64,000 bases of DNA from Streptomyces sp. NBC_00582. GTDB lineage: Bacteria; Actinomycetota; Actinomycetes; Streptomycetales; Streptomycetaceae. The number at the start of each line of letters is the position of its first letter. The stretch's first letter is position 1. This document shows, piece after piece, positions 8,096 through 18,740 of this stretch. The stretch covers positions 9,734,001 through 9,798,000 of the forward strand of contig NZ_CP107772.1 of NCBI RefSeq assembly GCF_036345155.1. The letters are read 5' to 3'. The position numbers were made by a program, and so were the translations under genes. Under the pieces are notes generated by a model. The model did not search any database and had not been told where the DNA came from. It saw only the letters and a program-made list of their open reading frames with translations.

Positions 8096-10252
8096 TCAGC
8101 TCCTGCGGTTGCCGCCGGCGAGGGTCTTGCCGGACGGGATGCGGATCTCGTAGCCGCCTTCGAGGACGGTGGTGCCGCCGGCGGGCAGTTCCACCCGCCA
8201 CAGGCGGGTGCCCGGCGTGTGGAGGTCGGGCCCCGTGACGTCCCGGGGAGCGGTCCAGTCGGCGCGCTCCTCGATGCGGACGTCGGTGTCGGAGGTCACC
8301 GGGACCCGCTCACGGACCTCGACGGTGACCGGCCCGGCGAGCCGGTTGGCCAGTTCGACGTGGACGCGGTGGTCGAGCACGGTGGTCTGGCCGCGGATGC
8401 CCGCGGTCGACTCGTGCAGGTGCGTCCGGCGGCTGACCCGGACGCCCTCGGCCGGCCCGAGCCCCACCCGGCGTTCACCGCCCGGGGGGAGCGTCGGCAG
8501 CGCGGCGGTCACCAGGAAGTCGTCCCCGGAGGCGACCTCCACCGGGCCGGCCAGCAGGGCCTGGTCCGTCGCGTTCGACAGCACGAGGGTGGCGTACACG
8601 GTCTGTTCCACGGACGGCACGCAGAGGTACTCGGTGCGCAGACCGACCGGAATCCCACCGACGGTGACCGTGTGCCAGGAGCCGTCCGAGGGGATGTCGG
8701 CGCGGGCCACCGCGTCGAAGCGGTGATCGAAGGAACCGGCCGACTCACGGGGCCGCACGGCGTGACCCGGCAGGGGCAGCGCGGCCACCGCGTCGGCGCG
8801 GCGCCGGTACTCGGCCGCCACCGGGTCGAAGGGGGCGTCGGGAAACAGCAGGCCCCGGCGAGCGCCCTGCTCGTCCGGACCGCACAGGGTGAGGGCGGAG
8901 TAGTCGAGTTCGGCGCTGCTCGGCCGCGGCGGACCGGCCACGGGGGGCGGTGCGGGTGCGGCCGCCTTGCCCAGGGGCGCGGGCGCCGGCGCGCTGCCGG
9001 GGGCCGAGGGCACCATGGCGCGGGCAGCGGGGGCCGCGGCCGACCTGCCGCCAACCCGCGGTCGGCCGGCCGAGGGCGGCGGGGCCGACCGCGCGAGATC
9101 GTCCATCCGGCCGTCCATCCCGCCACCGAAGCCCTCCGGGACCGGGCCGCCGACCTGGGGAGCGGGGGCCGCCGCGCCGTAAACCGGCGGCGCGGTGGGC
9201 AGGGACACGCCGTAGCCCGGCGGCGCCGCGAGGTCGGGCGCGCCGTAGCTCTGCAGTGGTAGAGGTGGTGGCGGGGGCGGGACGAGCCCGGCCCCGACGC
9301 TCACGGGCACGGCGACCGGAGCGGGCCGGGGGCCCACCGCGTCGTATCCGGCGAACAGGTCGGCCAGCCCCGCCGGAGGCTCGCGCCAGCCGGAGGGCTC
9401 GGGCTCGGGTTGCCTGCGCCCGATCCGCAGCGAGCGCAGCCTCGGCAGATCGGTGCGGCGTCGCAGGTCGGCGGTGGCCAGCGCGATCCGCACCCCGGTC
9501 CAGTCCTCACCGGTGCGCTGGGCGACCGAGGCGCGCAGCACCAGACGGGCGGTGCCCTCGTCCTGACGGTGGGTGAGACGGTACGCAGGCACCCATACGG
9601 CGCCCTGCACGCCGTACTCCACCTCGACCTCCACCTCCGTGTCCCCGGCCCCGTCGAGGGTCAGGACGGCCGAGACCGTGGTCTCGACGTGCGCCGACGG
9701 CGCGTCGGTGGAGGCGCGGGCGAGTCTGTCCTCGGCGACGGAGAGCTCGTGCTCGACGCGGCGCAGCACCTCCTCCTGTTCGACGAGGCGGCTGTGCAGC
9801 CGGGTCAGCCGTTCGTCGACGAAGTCGGCCAGCCGAAGCCAAGCGTCGACCGGGGTACGACGGTGCGGATCGTCCCGTCTACGGGGCGGCGGGACCGGGC
9901 GCAGCGCCCCGATCTCCTCGATCAGGCCCCTTTGGCGGTCCCGGCGACCCCGCGCCGCCGCACACTCGTCGCGCAGCCGCTCCACCTCACCGCGCAGGTC
10001 GTCGTCGACGGCGCTGCCGCGCGGTGCGGCCTCGACCTCCACGCGTGCCGCACCGACCCGCGCTCCGGGAGCGCCACCCGTGACCCGGGCCCGGAGCGAT
10101 CCCGCGTCCAGTGAGCGCGGCAGTCCCGTCACCCGCACCCGGCCGTCCGGCGGCACACTGCCCCGGGCCAGCCGGCGGCACACCGCTCCCTGCGCGTACA
10201 CCACGACCGAGTCGAGGCTCGATTCCCACCGCTGTGTCGTCTCCGACGTCAT
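8096..10252 (-). CDS. DUF4139 domain-containing protein with proline-rich insert (first of a pair)
   Basis: A 718-residue protein with the same architecture as its downstream neighbour: N-terminal DUF4140 (SLDSVVVYAQGAVCRRLARG), a coiled coil at about 85-185, and C-terminal DUF4139 ending EGGYEIRIPSGKTLAGG. It differs by a long Pro/Ala/Gly-rich low-complexity insert between about residues 300 and 470 with PPPPPLPLQ and VGGRSAAAPAARA, which may be a flexible linker or exposed binding segment. It is the upstream gene of a two-gene operon and probably a diverged duplicate of the downstream partner, suggesting a heteromeric complex. No signal peptide or membrane segment. The ATG at 10252 begins MTSETTQRW. 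Confidence 0.8.
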   Translation of the reverse strand: MTSETTQRWESSLDSVVVYAQGAVCRRLARGSVPPDGRVRVTGLPRSLDAGSLRARVTGGAPGARVGAARVEVEAAPRGSAVDDDLRGEVERLRDECAAARGRRDRQRGLIEEIGALRPVPPPRRRDDPHRRTPVDAWLRLADFVDERLTRLHSRLVEQEEVLRRVEHELSVAEDRLARASTDAPSAHVETTVSAVLTLDGAGDTEVEVEVEYGVQGAVWVPAYRLTHRQDEGTARLVLRASVAQRTGEDWTGVRIALATADLRRRTDLPRLRSLRIGRRQPEPEPSGWREPPAGLADLFAGYDAVGPRPAPVAVPVSVGAGLVPPPPPPLPLQSYGAPDLAAPPGYGVSLPTAPPVYGAAAPAPQVGGPVPEGFGGGMDGRMDDLARSAPPPSAGRPRVGGRSAAAPAARAMVPSAPGSAPAPAPLGKAAAPAPPPVAGPPRPSSAELDYSALTLCGPDEQGARRGLLFPDAPFDPVAAEYRRRADAVAALPLPGHAVRPRESAGSFDHRFDAVARADIPSDGSWHTVTVGGIPVGLRTEYLCVPSVEQTVYATLVLSNATDQALLAGPVEVASGDDFLVTAALPTLPPGGERRVGLGPAEGVRVSRRTHLHESTAGIRGQTTVLDHRVHVELANRLAGPVTVEVRERVPVTSDTDVRIEERADWTAPRDVTGPDLHTPGTRLWRVELPAGGTTVLEGGYEIRIPSGKTLAGGNRRS

Positions 10253-10415
10253 CCGCTCCCCCGGGCCGTGACCGTGCTGTGCGCAGCCTACGCCCGGACC
10301 GATCGCCCACCTCCGCCGAGCCCCGGTTCCGACGTCCGCCGACGACGATGTCGCGTACGGCTGGACGGGCGGGCGTGGCGGCGTCGACGAGGTCGAGGAA
10401 GTCGCTGCGCGGGGC

Positions 10416-10691
10416 CTACAGGTCGTCGGGGTCGGCCGCGCGGTGCCGGTAGGCGTCGGTGAGGCCGCCCGGGTCCGTGACGGCGGCCCGCCGCATCTCG
10501 GTGACGAGGGCCGTTTCGTCGGCGGGCGGAAGGAGGCGCCGCCGTTCGTCGAGCGGCACGTGCCGCCAGACGCGGTGCTGGTCGAGGGCGGCGCGGACCG
10601 CCCGGTGCATCTGGAAGACGCGCATGTCGTCGCGGGTGGCGCCCAACCTCCCGCAGGTCGGGGACGGACACGACCGCCCCGGGCGGGTCAT
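10416..10691 (-). CDS. Small hypothetical protein coupled to the STAS gene
   Basis: A 91-residue basic protein. The ATG at 10691 overlaps the stop of the upstream STAS gene (ATGA), so translation is probably coupled, which is the main support for the call. The body (VFQMHRAVRAALDQHRVWRH, VPLDERRRLLPPADETALV, TEMRRAAVTDPGG) looks like an all-helical domain. I do not recognise the family. The link with a STAS protein suggests a signalling partner, but that is inference. The following 163 bases up to the DUF4139 start hold nothing I can support. Confidence 0.55.
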   Translation of the reverse strand: MTRPGRSCPSPTCGRLGATRDDMRVFQMHRAVRAALDQHRVWRHVPLDERRRLLPPADETALVTEMRRAAVTDPGGLTDAYRHRAADPDDL

Positions 10692-11050
10692 GCGGCCACC
10701 GCGAGCGCGGTCGCGCCGGCGATCGCCGTGTCGATGCGGGCGTGGACGACGAGCCGCGTGCCGTCGAGACCGTCCGCCCAGGTCTCGAGCAGATGCCGCG
10801 CGGGGGCGCTGTGCGTGGCCACGGACATCAGAATGCCGAGCCGAGCGCACAGACGGTGGACCCGCAGGACGACGCCGATCACCGGGCGGGCCGCGGCCGG
10901 CTCGTCGAGGATCATGACGAGGGTGGACGGCCGGTGCGCCTGGACCAGATCGCCGATCCTCGCCTGCAGCGCGGCGCGAGCGTCGGCGCCCGGGTCCTCG
11001 TACACCGTGATGACGAGCACTCCGCCCTGGACTGAATGGGAGAGCAACAC
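10688..11050 (-). CDS. STAS-like domain protein
   Basis: A 120-residue protein beginning at GTG 11050 (VLLSHSVQGGVLVITVYE). The order of strands and helices (GGVLVITVYEDPGADARAAL, ARIGDLVQAHRPSTLVMILD, VLRVHRLCARLGILMSV) fits a STAS fold as in anti-sigma-factor antagonists, but the usual DSSG-type phosphoacceptor loop is replaced by DEPAAARPVIGV, with no serine or threonine. It may therefore act without phosphorylation control. The reading frame continues upstream to 11176, but the sequence there is low-complexity; the GTG is preceded by GGGA about 11 bases away. It is coupled to the small gene downstream. Confidence 0.6.
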   Translation of the reverse strand: MLLSHSVQGGVLVITVYEDPGADARAALQARIGDLVQAHRPSTLVMILDEPAAARPVIGVVLRVHRLCARLGILMSVATHSAPARHLLETWADGLDGTRLVVHARIDTAIAGATALAVAA

Positions 11051-11243
11051 GGCCCCACGTCCCTTCTGATGGCGGATCGGTCGGCGCTCCGAGTACCCCG
11101 CCGCCGAACGCGCCAAGCGTTGAACGTAGAACGACCCCGGTACGGCGGACGCGGCCGCAATGCGCCGGGCCCGCATCCGAACGCGCCGCGCGGCCGGAAG
11201 AGAAGGTGACGCACGATCCCGGCCACGTCATCGAGGAAGCCCC

Positions 11244-11699
11244 ATGAGCGAGTACCAGGACGGCCCCGACCAGCGGCACCGGCGCCCCGAGGGCGTCGAC
11301 GACAAGACCGTGGAGGCCCTCGGCTCCCTGTCGAAGGCCCTGGAGACCACCGAGCGGGCCCGCGGGCACCTCTACGGCTTCCACCAGCTCACCGGCGGGG
11401 CCGACCTGGAACTGGACCGCGCCGTACGACTCCTCCACGAAGCGGGACATCACGCGTGGGCCGACAAGGTCCGCACGGAGATCCTCGGCCGCAACGTCAT
11501 CCCCGGCCACTGGACCTTCCAGGTCGTCGAGGCCTACGACGACACCTACTACCGGCCGTTCCAGGAGCTGGAGCGCTCCGTGGTGAGCGACCTGGCACAG
11601 GGCCGCGACCACCTCTACGAGGCGGAGATGAAGGAGGACCGCCGCACCGCCCGACATCCCGACCACACGGCCCGCCCCCCGGCACGAGAAGCGAGTTGA
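11244..11699 (+). CDS. Conserved hypothetical protein
   Basis: A 151-residue acidic, helical protein starting at ATG 11244 after GAGGAAG. Its centre, KALETTERARGHLYGFHQLT and ELDRAVRLLHEAGHHAWADK, then GRNVIPGHWTFQVVEAYDD, is well conserved in feel and typical of a small actinobacterial family of unknown function that I know only as hypothetical. No signal peptide, membrane segment or metal site is obvious, although the two His pairs could bind metal. It is followed 31 bases later by the MSMEG_6728-like gene on the same strand, so both may form an operon, and it is divergent from the STAS gene. Confidence 0.65.
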   Translation: MSEYQDGPDQRHRRPEGVDDKTVEALGSLSKALETTERARGHLYGFHQLTGGADLELDRAVRLLHEAGHHAWADKVRTEILGRNVIPGHWTFQVVEAYDDTYYRPFQELERSVVSDLAQGRDHLYEAEMKEDRRTARHPDHTARPPAREAS

Positions 11700-11730
11700 C
11701 CCCGCCGCACCCCACGACAGGAGGGCGCCC

Positions 11731-12216
11731 ATGCAGACGTTCCTGCCCGATGCCGACTTCCGGCGCTCCGCCCAGCTCCTGGACCGCCGCCGGCTGGGCA
11801 AACAGCGGGTCGAGGCACTCCAGGTCCTGCGCGGTCTGACCCTGCCCGGGTACGGCTGGCACAGACACCCGGCGGTGCGCATGTGGTGCGGATACGAGGA
11901 AGCACTGGTCCGCTACGGCCTGGAGGTCTGCCAGGTGTGGCGGGACCAGGGGCATCCGGACAGCTGCGCCGCCTCACTGATCACCGGATACGAGGCCTGG
12001 TGCCCGGGCGCTCCGGTGCGCGATCAGCCCGCTCTCGCCCGTGCGGGAGCGCTGCCGCCGTGGCTCGGCGACGAGGCCTTCCACCGCAGCCACCAGTCCG
12101 CGCTGGTCCGCAAGGATCCGCTGACGTACGCGCCCGAGTTCCCCGGCGTCCCCGACGATCTCCCCTACGTGTGGCCGTCGTCCGACCGGGAAGACCTCAT
12201 CCCTCGGGGAAGGTGA
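11731..12216 (+). CDS. MSMEG_6728 family protein (related to pyrimidine-dimer DNA glycosylases)
   Basis: A 161-residue protein beginning MQTFLPDADFRRSAQLLD, with DRRRLGKQRVEALQVLRGL, GWHRHPAVRMWCGYEEALV and HRSHQSALVRKDP. These blocks are characteristic of the MSMEG_6728 family, which shares a fold with T4 endonuclease V-type pyrimidine-dimer glycosylases; the RLGKQRVE and HRSHQS motifs line the active site in that view. A DNA-repair role is plausible but not shown by the sequence. GACAGGAGGG lies seven bases before the ATG. It ends 37 bases before the convergent flavin monooxygenase gene, with only a weak hairpin between them. Confidence 0.75.
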   Translation: MQTFLPDADFRRSAQLLDRRRLGKQRVEALQVLRGLTLPGYGWHRHPAVRMWCGYEEALVRYGLEVCQVWRDQGHPDSCAASLITGYEAWCPGAPVRDQPALARAGALPPWLGDEAFHRSHQSALVRKDPLTYAPEFPGVPDDLPYVWPSSDREDLIPRGR

Positions 12217-12253
12217 AGGCGCTGAACCAGTGCCGGGGCACCAGCTCGGGAGC

Positions 12254-13303
12254 TCACCGGAGCGCCTCCCGTGCCGTCGTGAGGGCGGGGCGCCAGCCCA
12301 ACTCGGGCGCGATCAGGTGGCGCACGTCGTGCAGGATCTGTTCGTACTCCTCCCGGTGGAACTCGTACGGCAGTTCCAGGCGCAGCTCCGACACCTCCGC
12401 GAGGACGGGGTCGGCGGCGAGTCGCTCGAGGATCTGCTCGGCGGTGCCCACCACGTCGGGGGCGAACAGGGTCCGTCGTGGGCCCTGGGGCGCCAGGGTC
12501 CGTGCGTGGCGGCTCGCGGCGTAGGCGCGGTAGCGGGCCCGGCCGGCCGCGTCGGCGCCGTCGAAGGGCACGATCACCCGGCCCAGCGCCACCCGCGCCG
12601 GACGGTCCGTGTCCCGCGCGCTCCGTGCGCTGCGGTACGCGGCCAGCAGGTTCCGCTGGGCCGTGGTGAAGTCGTCGGTGGCCTCGCCGGTGACGATGTT
12701 GCCCGTCAGCAGACCGAGGCCGTTCTCGCCGGCCCAGCGCACCGAGCGCAGGCTGCCGCCGCCGTACCAGATGCGCCGCGCCAGGGCCGGATTGTGCGGT
12801 TGCAGCCGGGGACGCTGGACGTTGCCGGGCGAGTGGATGACGGTGTCCGGGCCGCCGAGGTAGTCGCCGCGCAGGTGTTCGAGGACGCGGGCGATCCTGC
12901 CGTACGACAGGTCGAAGCCGCGCCAGTCCCCGTCGTGCACGAGGTCGCCGAGCAGGTCGGCGTGCGGCATCCCGGTGCTGAAGCCGATCTGGAGCCGCCC
13001 CCGCGACAGCACGTCGGCCAGCGCCAGGTCCTCGGCGAGGCGGAAGGGGTTCTCGTAGCCGATCGGGATGACCGCGCTGCCCAGCTCGATCCGTTCGGTG
13101 CGCTGGCCCGCCGCGGCGAGGAACACGGCGGCCGAGCCGACACCGTGTTCGAGGTGGCGCTGTCTGATCCAGGCGCCGTCGAAACCGAGCCGCTCGCCGT
13201 ACTCGAACAGCCGGAGCGTCTCCTCCAGGCCGGTGTACGGGTCGTCGTCGGCGAAGTTGCCCGGGGTGAGCAGGGCCAGGGAGGTGATGGTGGGTGTGCT
13301 CAT
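12254..13303 (-). CDS. LLM-class flavin-dependent monooxygenase
   Basis: A 349-residue luciferase-like (beta/alpha)8 protein that uses reduced FMN. Seen are the N-terminal strand TPTITSLALLTPGNF, DGAWIRQRHLEHGVGSAAVF, the LGSAVIPIGYENPFRLAEDL core and RLQIGFSTGMPHADLLGD. It is the last gene of an operon with a peptide-type ABC importer (13-base gap to the ATP-binding gene) led by a cysteine-rich leader peptide, so it probably oxidises an imported sulfur-containing compound to release usable sulfur. Substrate unknown. The ATG at 13303 was preferred to an upstream in-frame start inside the neighbouring gene's stop region. Confidence 0.85.
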   Translation of the reverse strand: MSTPTITSLALLTPGNFADDDPYTGLEETLRLFEYGERLGFDGAWIRQRHLEHGVGSAAVFLAAAGQRTERIELGSAVIPIGYENPFRLAEDLALADVLSRGRLQIGFSTGMPHADLLGDLVHDGDWRGFDLSYGRIARVLEHLRGDYLGGPDTVIHSPGNVQRPRLQPHNPALARRIWYGGGSLRSVRWAGENGLGLLTGNIVTGEATDDFTTAQRNLLAAYRSARSARDTDRPARVALGRVIVPFDGADAAGRARYRAYAASRHARTLAPQGPRRTLFAPDVVGTAEQILERLAADPVLAEVSELRLELPYEFHREEYEQILHDVRHLIAPELGWRPALTTAREALR

Positions 13304-13316
13304 GGGACGCCGGTCC

Positions 13317-14989
<1,673 letters not shown>

Positions 14990-14993
<4 letters not shown>

Positions 14994-15973
14994 CGCTGCC
15001 GGGACCATTCGCCGTCCAGCGCCCGGGCGATGCGGTTGGTGGCCAGCACGGTCGCGGCGATCGCCAGCCCGGGCAGCGCGGTCAGCCACCAGGCGTTGGC
15101 GAGGTAGTTACGGCCGTCGGAGATCAACGTGCCCCACTCCGGGGCCGGCGGGGGCGCCCCGTAGCCGAGGAAGCTCAGCGCCGACACCGCCAGGATGGAG
15201 GCGCCGAAGTCGAGGGTGGCCAGAACGACCACCGGGCCCGCGGCATTGGGCAGCACATGCCGGCCCAGCACCGAGTACCAGCGGGCCCCGCACGAGCGCG
15301 ACGCCTCGACGAACACCGCCTGCCGCACCCGGAGCACCTCCGAGCGCGCCACCCGGGCGAACGAGGCGACACTGGCGAGGCCGACCGCGATCGCCACCTT
15401 CACCGTGCCGTAGCCGAGCGCGGTGACGAGGGCGAGGGACAGGAACAGCGCGGGGATGGACAGCAGCACGTCGACGCAGCGCATCAGTACGTCGTCCACC
15501 CAGCGGCCCACGAACCCGGCGACCACACCCAGCAGTCCGCCGACCACGAACGCCACCAGCACCGCGATCAGCGTGGCCTTCAAGGACAGTTGGGCGCCGT
15601 GCACCACGCGGGAGAACACATCGCGCCCCAGTTCGTCCGTGCCGAACCAGTGGGTGGCGCTCGGCCCGCGGAAGTTCCGCGTCGGCTCCCCCTTCAGCGG
15701 ATCGCGCGAGGTGAACGACTCCGGCCGGAACGAGGCCAGCACCACCAGCACGAGCACGGCCAGCGACAGCAGCAGACCCGGGCGGCGCAGCAGGAACCGC
15801 AGCACCCGCCGTACGTCGACGCCGCGCCCCGCTGCGCGGTCGGTCCCCGCGGCGTCCTTCGGCCGGGTGCGGTCGGGGCGGCCGCCGGCCGGTTCGTCGA
15901 CGTGTGCGTCGGCACCGGCAGCGGCGTTGTCGGGGTTGGCGTCGGCGTCGGCGTCGACAAGGTTGTGGCTCAT
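14990..15973 (-). CDS. ABC transporter permease, DppC type
   Basis: A 327-residue inner-membrane permease. A 50-residue acidic, low-complexity N-terminal tail rich in Asp and Ala (DADADANPDNAAAGADAH) precedes the first membrane helix and FRGPSATHWFGTDELGRDVF, the conserved entry to the transport domain. The EAA loop reads EASRSCGARWYSVLGRHVLP. The last part, LSFLGYGAPPPAPEWGTLIS, is the standard DppC-type signature. It pairs with the DppB-type permease, whose stop overlaps its ATG by four bases. Confidence 0.9.
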
Positions 15974-16929
15974 GCGAGGCTCGCCCTTCTGTCCGAGGCC
16001 ACCACGATCCGCGGGTCGAGCAGCGGATAGACCAGGTCGATGACGAGGTTCGTGGTCACGAAGATCAGCGCCCCGAAGACCACCACCCCCTGGACGAGCG
16101 GGATGTCCTGGGCCGTGACCGCCGCGGCGGTCACCCGGCCGAGGCCGTCGCGGGAGAACACCGTCTCGACGACCACCGAACCGGCGATGAGCTGCCCCAC
16201 CAGCAGGCCGACGACCGTCAGCGCGGGCAGCGACGCGTTGCGCAGCGCGTGCCGCAGATGGACCCGCCAGCGGCCGGCGCCCTTGGCCCGCGCGGTCTCC
16301 ACATACGCCTGGTCCAGCGCCGTGAGCAGACTCTTGGCGAGCACCTGGGCGATCTGCGCGCCGGTCGGGACCGCCAGCGTCAGAGCCGGCAGCACCAGTC
16401 CCCGGAGCCCGTCGTTGCCGAACGCGGGGAACCAGTGCAGCCGGAACGAGAACGCCTCGACGAGCAGCAGGCCGACCCAGAACGTGGGGACGGACACCCC
16501 CAGCGGAGGCAGCGACAGCAGAAGCTGCCGCAGCCAACGCCGGGAGGTGTAGGTCGCCACCACCGCCAGACCGCCGCCGAGGAGCACCGCGAGCAGCAGC
16601 GCCGCGCCGGTGAGCTGGAGGGTCTGCGGGAGCGCGTCGGCCAGCGTCGCGGTGACCGGCCGGCCGGTGGCGACCGAGTCGCCGAAGTCCCCGCGCACCG
16701 CCCGGCCGAGGTAGTCGGCGTACTGCGCCAACACCGGCTTGTCGAAGCCGTACTCGTGCCGCAGGGCGGCCAGTTGCTTCGGATCGACCTGCCCCGAGTC
16801 CATGCCGGCCCCGGCCATCGCGGTGACCGGGTCACCCGGCAGATAGTCCAGCACCAGGAACGAGACGGTGTAGGCCGCCCACAGCACGCCCACCGCCTGG
16901 GCGAGACGTTTGATCACATAGCCGCGCAC
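15970..16929 (-). CDS. ABC transporter permease, DppB type
   Basis: A 319-residue membrane protein: MRGYVIKRLAQAVGVLWAAY begins the conserved N-terminal helix, then YLPGDPVTAMAGAG and a periplasmic segment, followed by the transport domain with RRWLRQLLLSLPPLGVSVPT, and the EAA loop ETARAKGAGRWRVHLRHALR. It ends in a hydrophobic helix with LVIDLVYPLLDPRI. All are typical of the peptide/nickel family DppB subunit. It lies three bases after the binding-protein gene and overlaps the DppC-type gene. Confidence 0.9.
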   Translation of the reverse strand: MRGYVIKRLAQAVGVLWAAYTVSFLVLDYLPGDPVTAMAGAGMDSGQVDPKQLAALRHEYGFDKPVLAQYADYLGRAVRGDFGDSVATGRPVTATLADALPQTLQLTGAALLLAVLLGGGLAVVATYTSRRWLRQLLLSLPPLGVSVPTFWVGLLLVEAFSFRLHWFPAFGNDGLRGLVLPALTLAVPTGAQIAQVLAKSLLTALDQAYVETARAKGAGRWRVHLRHALRNASLPALTVVGLLVGQLIAGSVVVETVFSRDGLGRVTAAAVTAQDIPLVQGVVVFGALIFVTTNLVIDLVYPLLDPRIVVASDRRASLA

Positions 16930-16932
16930 GGG

Positions 16933-18552
16933 CTAGCCGATCCAGGTGTCGTGGAGCTGGAGCCGGCTGGAGGCGTCGAAGTCCAGATCGTGCACCTTCT
17001 TCGCGACGCCCAACTGGGTCTGGAGTTCGACCACCGGCACGTAGTAGGCGTTCCGCACGATCAACTGCTGGGCCTCGCCCACCAGTTGCTTGCGCTTGGC
17101 CGCGTCCGTGGTGGCCGCCTGCGCGGTCAGCGCCGTGTCCAGGCTCCCCTTCGGCAGGCGGTAGAAGTTGGCGAGTTCGGTGGAGAAGTTGCTGCGCAGG
17201 ATGTCCGGGTCGGCGCGGGTGATGTTCCCCCAGGAGGCGTCGTAGTCACCCGACTGGAGCGTCGGCGCGAGTTGGGTGATCTGGAGCTGCTTGAGCTTCA
17301 CCTGAATTCCGACCGCCTTGAGTTGCTGCTGGATCAACTCCAACGCGGGCTGGTTGGTGGCGGCGTTGGGGATCCAGGTGATCGTCAGGCTGAGCTTCTT
17401 GCCGTCCTTGGTGCGGACACCGTCGCTGCCCTCCTTCCAACCGGCCGCGTCCAGCAGGGACTTCGCCTTGCCCGCGTCCAGGGACAGGTCCCCGGCGAGG
17501 CTGGTGTAGTCGGGCGTGGTGTGGGCGAGGACGCTGGTCGCCGCCTGGGTTCCGGTGGGGAACACGGTGTCGGCGATCTGCTTGCGGTCGATGGCGAACA
17601 GGATCGCCTGGCGCACCCGCGCGTCCTTCAGCGCCGGCCGTGCGTTGTTGAGCCCGAGACCGAACACGACGCCGGGGTTGGCCCGCCGCTGGAGCGTGAC
17701 CTGACCTCCCCCGAGCGCCGCCTCGTTGGCCTTGCCGACGCTGCCGATGGCGTCCACCTGACCGGACTGCAGGCTGCCGGCCCGCACGCCCGCCTCCGGT
17801 ACGACCTTGAACACCAGCTTGTCCAGATACGCCTCGCCCTTCTTGCTCCACCGCGAGGAACCCCAGGCGTATCCGGTGCGCTTGGCCAGGGTGATCGACT
17901 GGTTCTGCACATACTGCTTCAGCACGAAGGGCCCGGATCCGACGACCCCGTCACTGCACTTCTGCTGCGGGGTCCGCTTCACGCTGGCCGACGACTCGAT
18001 CCCCAGCGAGTGGGTCGAGGTGGCCTGCAGGAACTGGGCGTTGGGCTGTGCGAAGGTCACCCTGACGGTGAGCGGGTCGACCACCGCGGTGCTCTTCACA
18101 CCGCTCAGGTAGCCCTGGGCCAGGGTCCCCAGGGCGCCGAGCCTCGGCACGGCGTCGAAATTGTCCTTGACCACCTGCGCGGTCAGCTTCGACCCGTCGC
18201 TGAAGGTGACCCCCGACCTCAGGTGGAAGGTGAACGTGGTCGTGTCGGAGCTGATGTCCCAGCTCTCGGCCAGCCACGGCACGATCTTGCCGGTCGTGGG
18301 GTCCTGGTCCGTCAGGGAGTCCACGATCTGCCGCACCGAGTAGATGGTGTCGTTGCTGCCGACCTGCTGGGGATCCACGCAGCCGGCGTCCGAACCGACC
18401 GCGAAGGTCAGGGTTCCGCCGGCCTTCGCCGTGCCGCCGCCGGAGCCGGAGTCGTCGGTGCTCGACCCGCAGGCGGTCAGCAGCACACTGGTGGTCACCA
18501 GGGCGGTCACGGCCGCCCACCGGGAGGATCTGAAGACGGGAAGTGCTGTCAC
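16933..18552 (-). CDS. ABC transporter substrate-binding lipoprotein (SBP_bac_5 family)
   Basis: A 539-residue lipoprotein. The start was set at GTG 18552, preceded by AGTAGGAG; the signal sequence then ends TTSVLLTACGSS, with the lipobox cysteine. The mature protein shows family-5 landmarks: GGTLTFAVGSDAGCVDPQQV, IVPWLAESWDISSDTTTFTF, HLRSGVTFSDGSKLTAQVVK and DARVRQAILFAIDRKQIAD. Family 5 proteins bind peptides, nickel, glutathione or other solutes. The leader peptide upstream and the flavin monooxygenase at the operon's end suggest an organosulfur ligand. An ATG at 18609 is in frame but encodes no signal-like sequence. Confidence 0.9.
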   Translation of the reverse strand: MTALPVFRSSRWAAVTALVTTSVLLTACGSSTDDSGSGGGTAKAGGTLTFAVGSDAGCVDPQQVGSNDTIYSVRQIVDSLTDQDPTTGKIVPWLAESWDISSDTTTFTFHLRSGVTFSDGSKLTAQVVKDNFDAVPRLGALGTLAQGYLSGVKSTAVVDPLTVRVTFAQPNAQFLQATSTHSLGIESSASVKRTPQQKCSDGVVGSGPFVLKQYVQNQSITLAKRTGYAWGSSRWSKKGEAYLDKLVFKVVPEAGVRAGSLQSGQVDAIGSVGKANEAALGGGQVTLQRRANPGVVFGLGLNNARPALKDARVRQAILFAIDRKQIADTVFPTGTQAATSVLAHTTPDYTSLAGDLSLDAGKAKSLLDAAGWKEGSDGVRTKDGKKLSLTITWIPNAATNQPALELIQQQLKAVGIQVKLKQLQITQLAPTLQSGDYDASWGNITRADPDILRSNFSTELANFYRLPKGSLDTALTAQAATTDAAKRKQLVGEAQQLIVRNAYYVPVVELQTQLGVAKKVHDLDFDASSRLQLHDTWIG

Positions 18553-18578
18553 GGAGGGTGCTCCTACTCGTGTCACCA

Positions 18579-18591
18579 GGCACGGGGTGCC
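18579..18591 (-). promoter_or_regulatory. Hairpin near the RBS of the binding-protein gene
   Basis: GGCACCCCGTGCC (minus strand) is a perfect five-base-pair stem with a three-base loop, ending about 15 bases before the AGGAG of the binding-protein gene. It lies in the 188-base untranslated stretch after the leader peptide. It could limit ribosome access, but no T-run follows, so transcription attenuation at this place is not evident. Role inferred. Confidence 0.35.
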
Positions 18592-18740
18592 GTGGGCGCG
18601 GCCGTGCACGGGCGTGCGACCCCCGGCCGACGCGACACCGGCGGCGGCGGGGGGAGCGCTGGACAGACAGGGATCAGGAAGAACGGGGGAAAGCGAAGAG
18701 GGTGGGAACGGCCGTCAGCGATCGGCGGTGGGCGGTCCCG

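Noticed and set aside
18553..18609. In-frame ATG at 18609 as start of the substrate-binding protein
   Set aside because: It would place 19 non-signal residues before the basic region of the lipoprotein signal and lacks an RBS, while GTG 18552 has AGGAG at a good distance.
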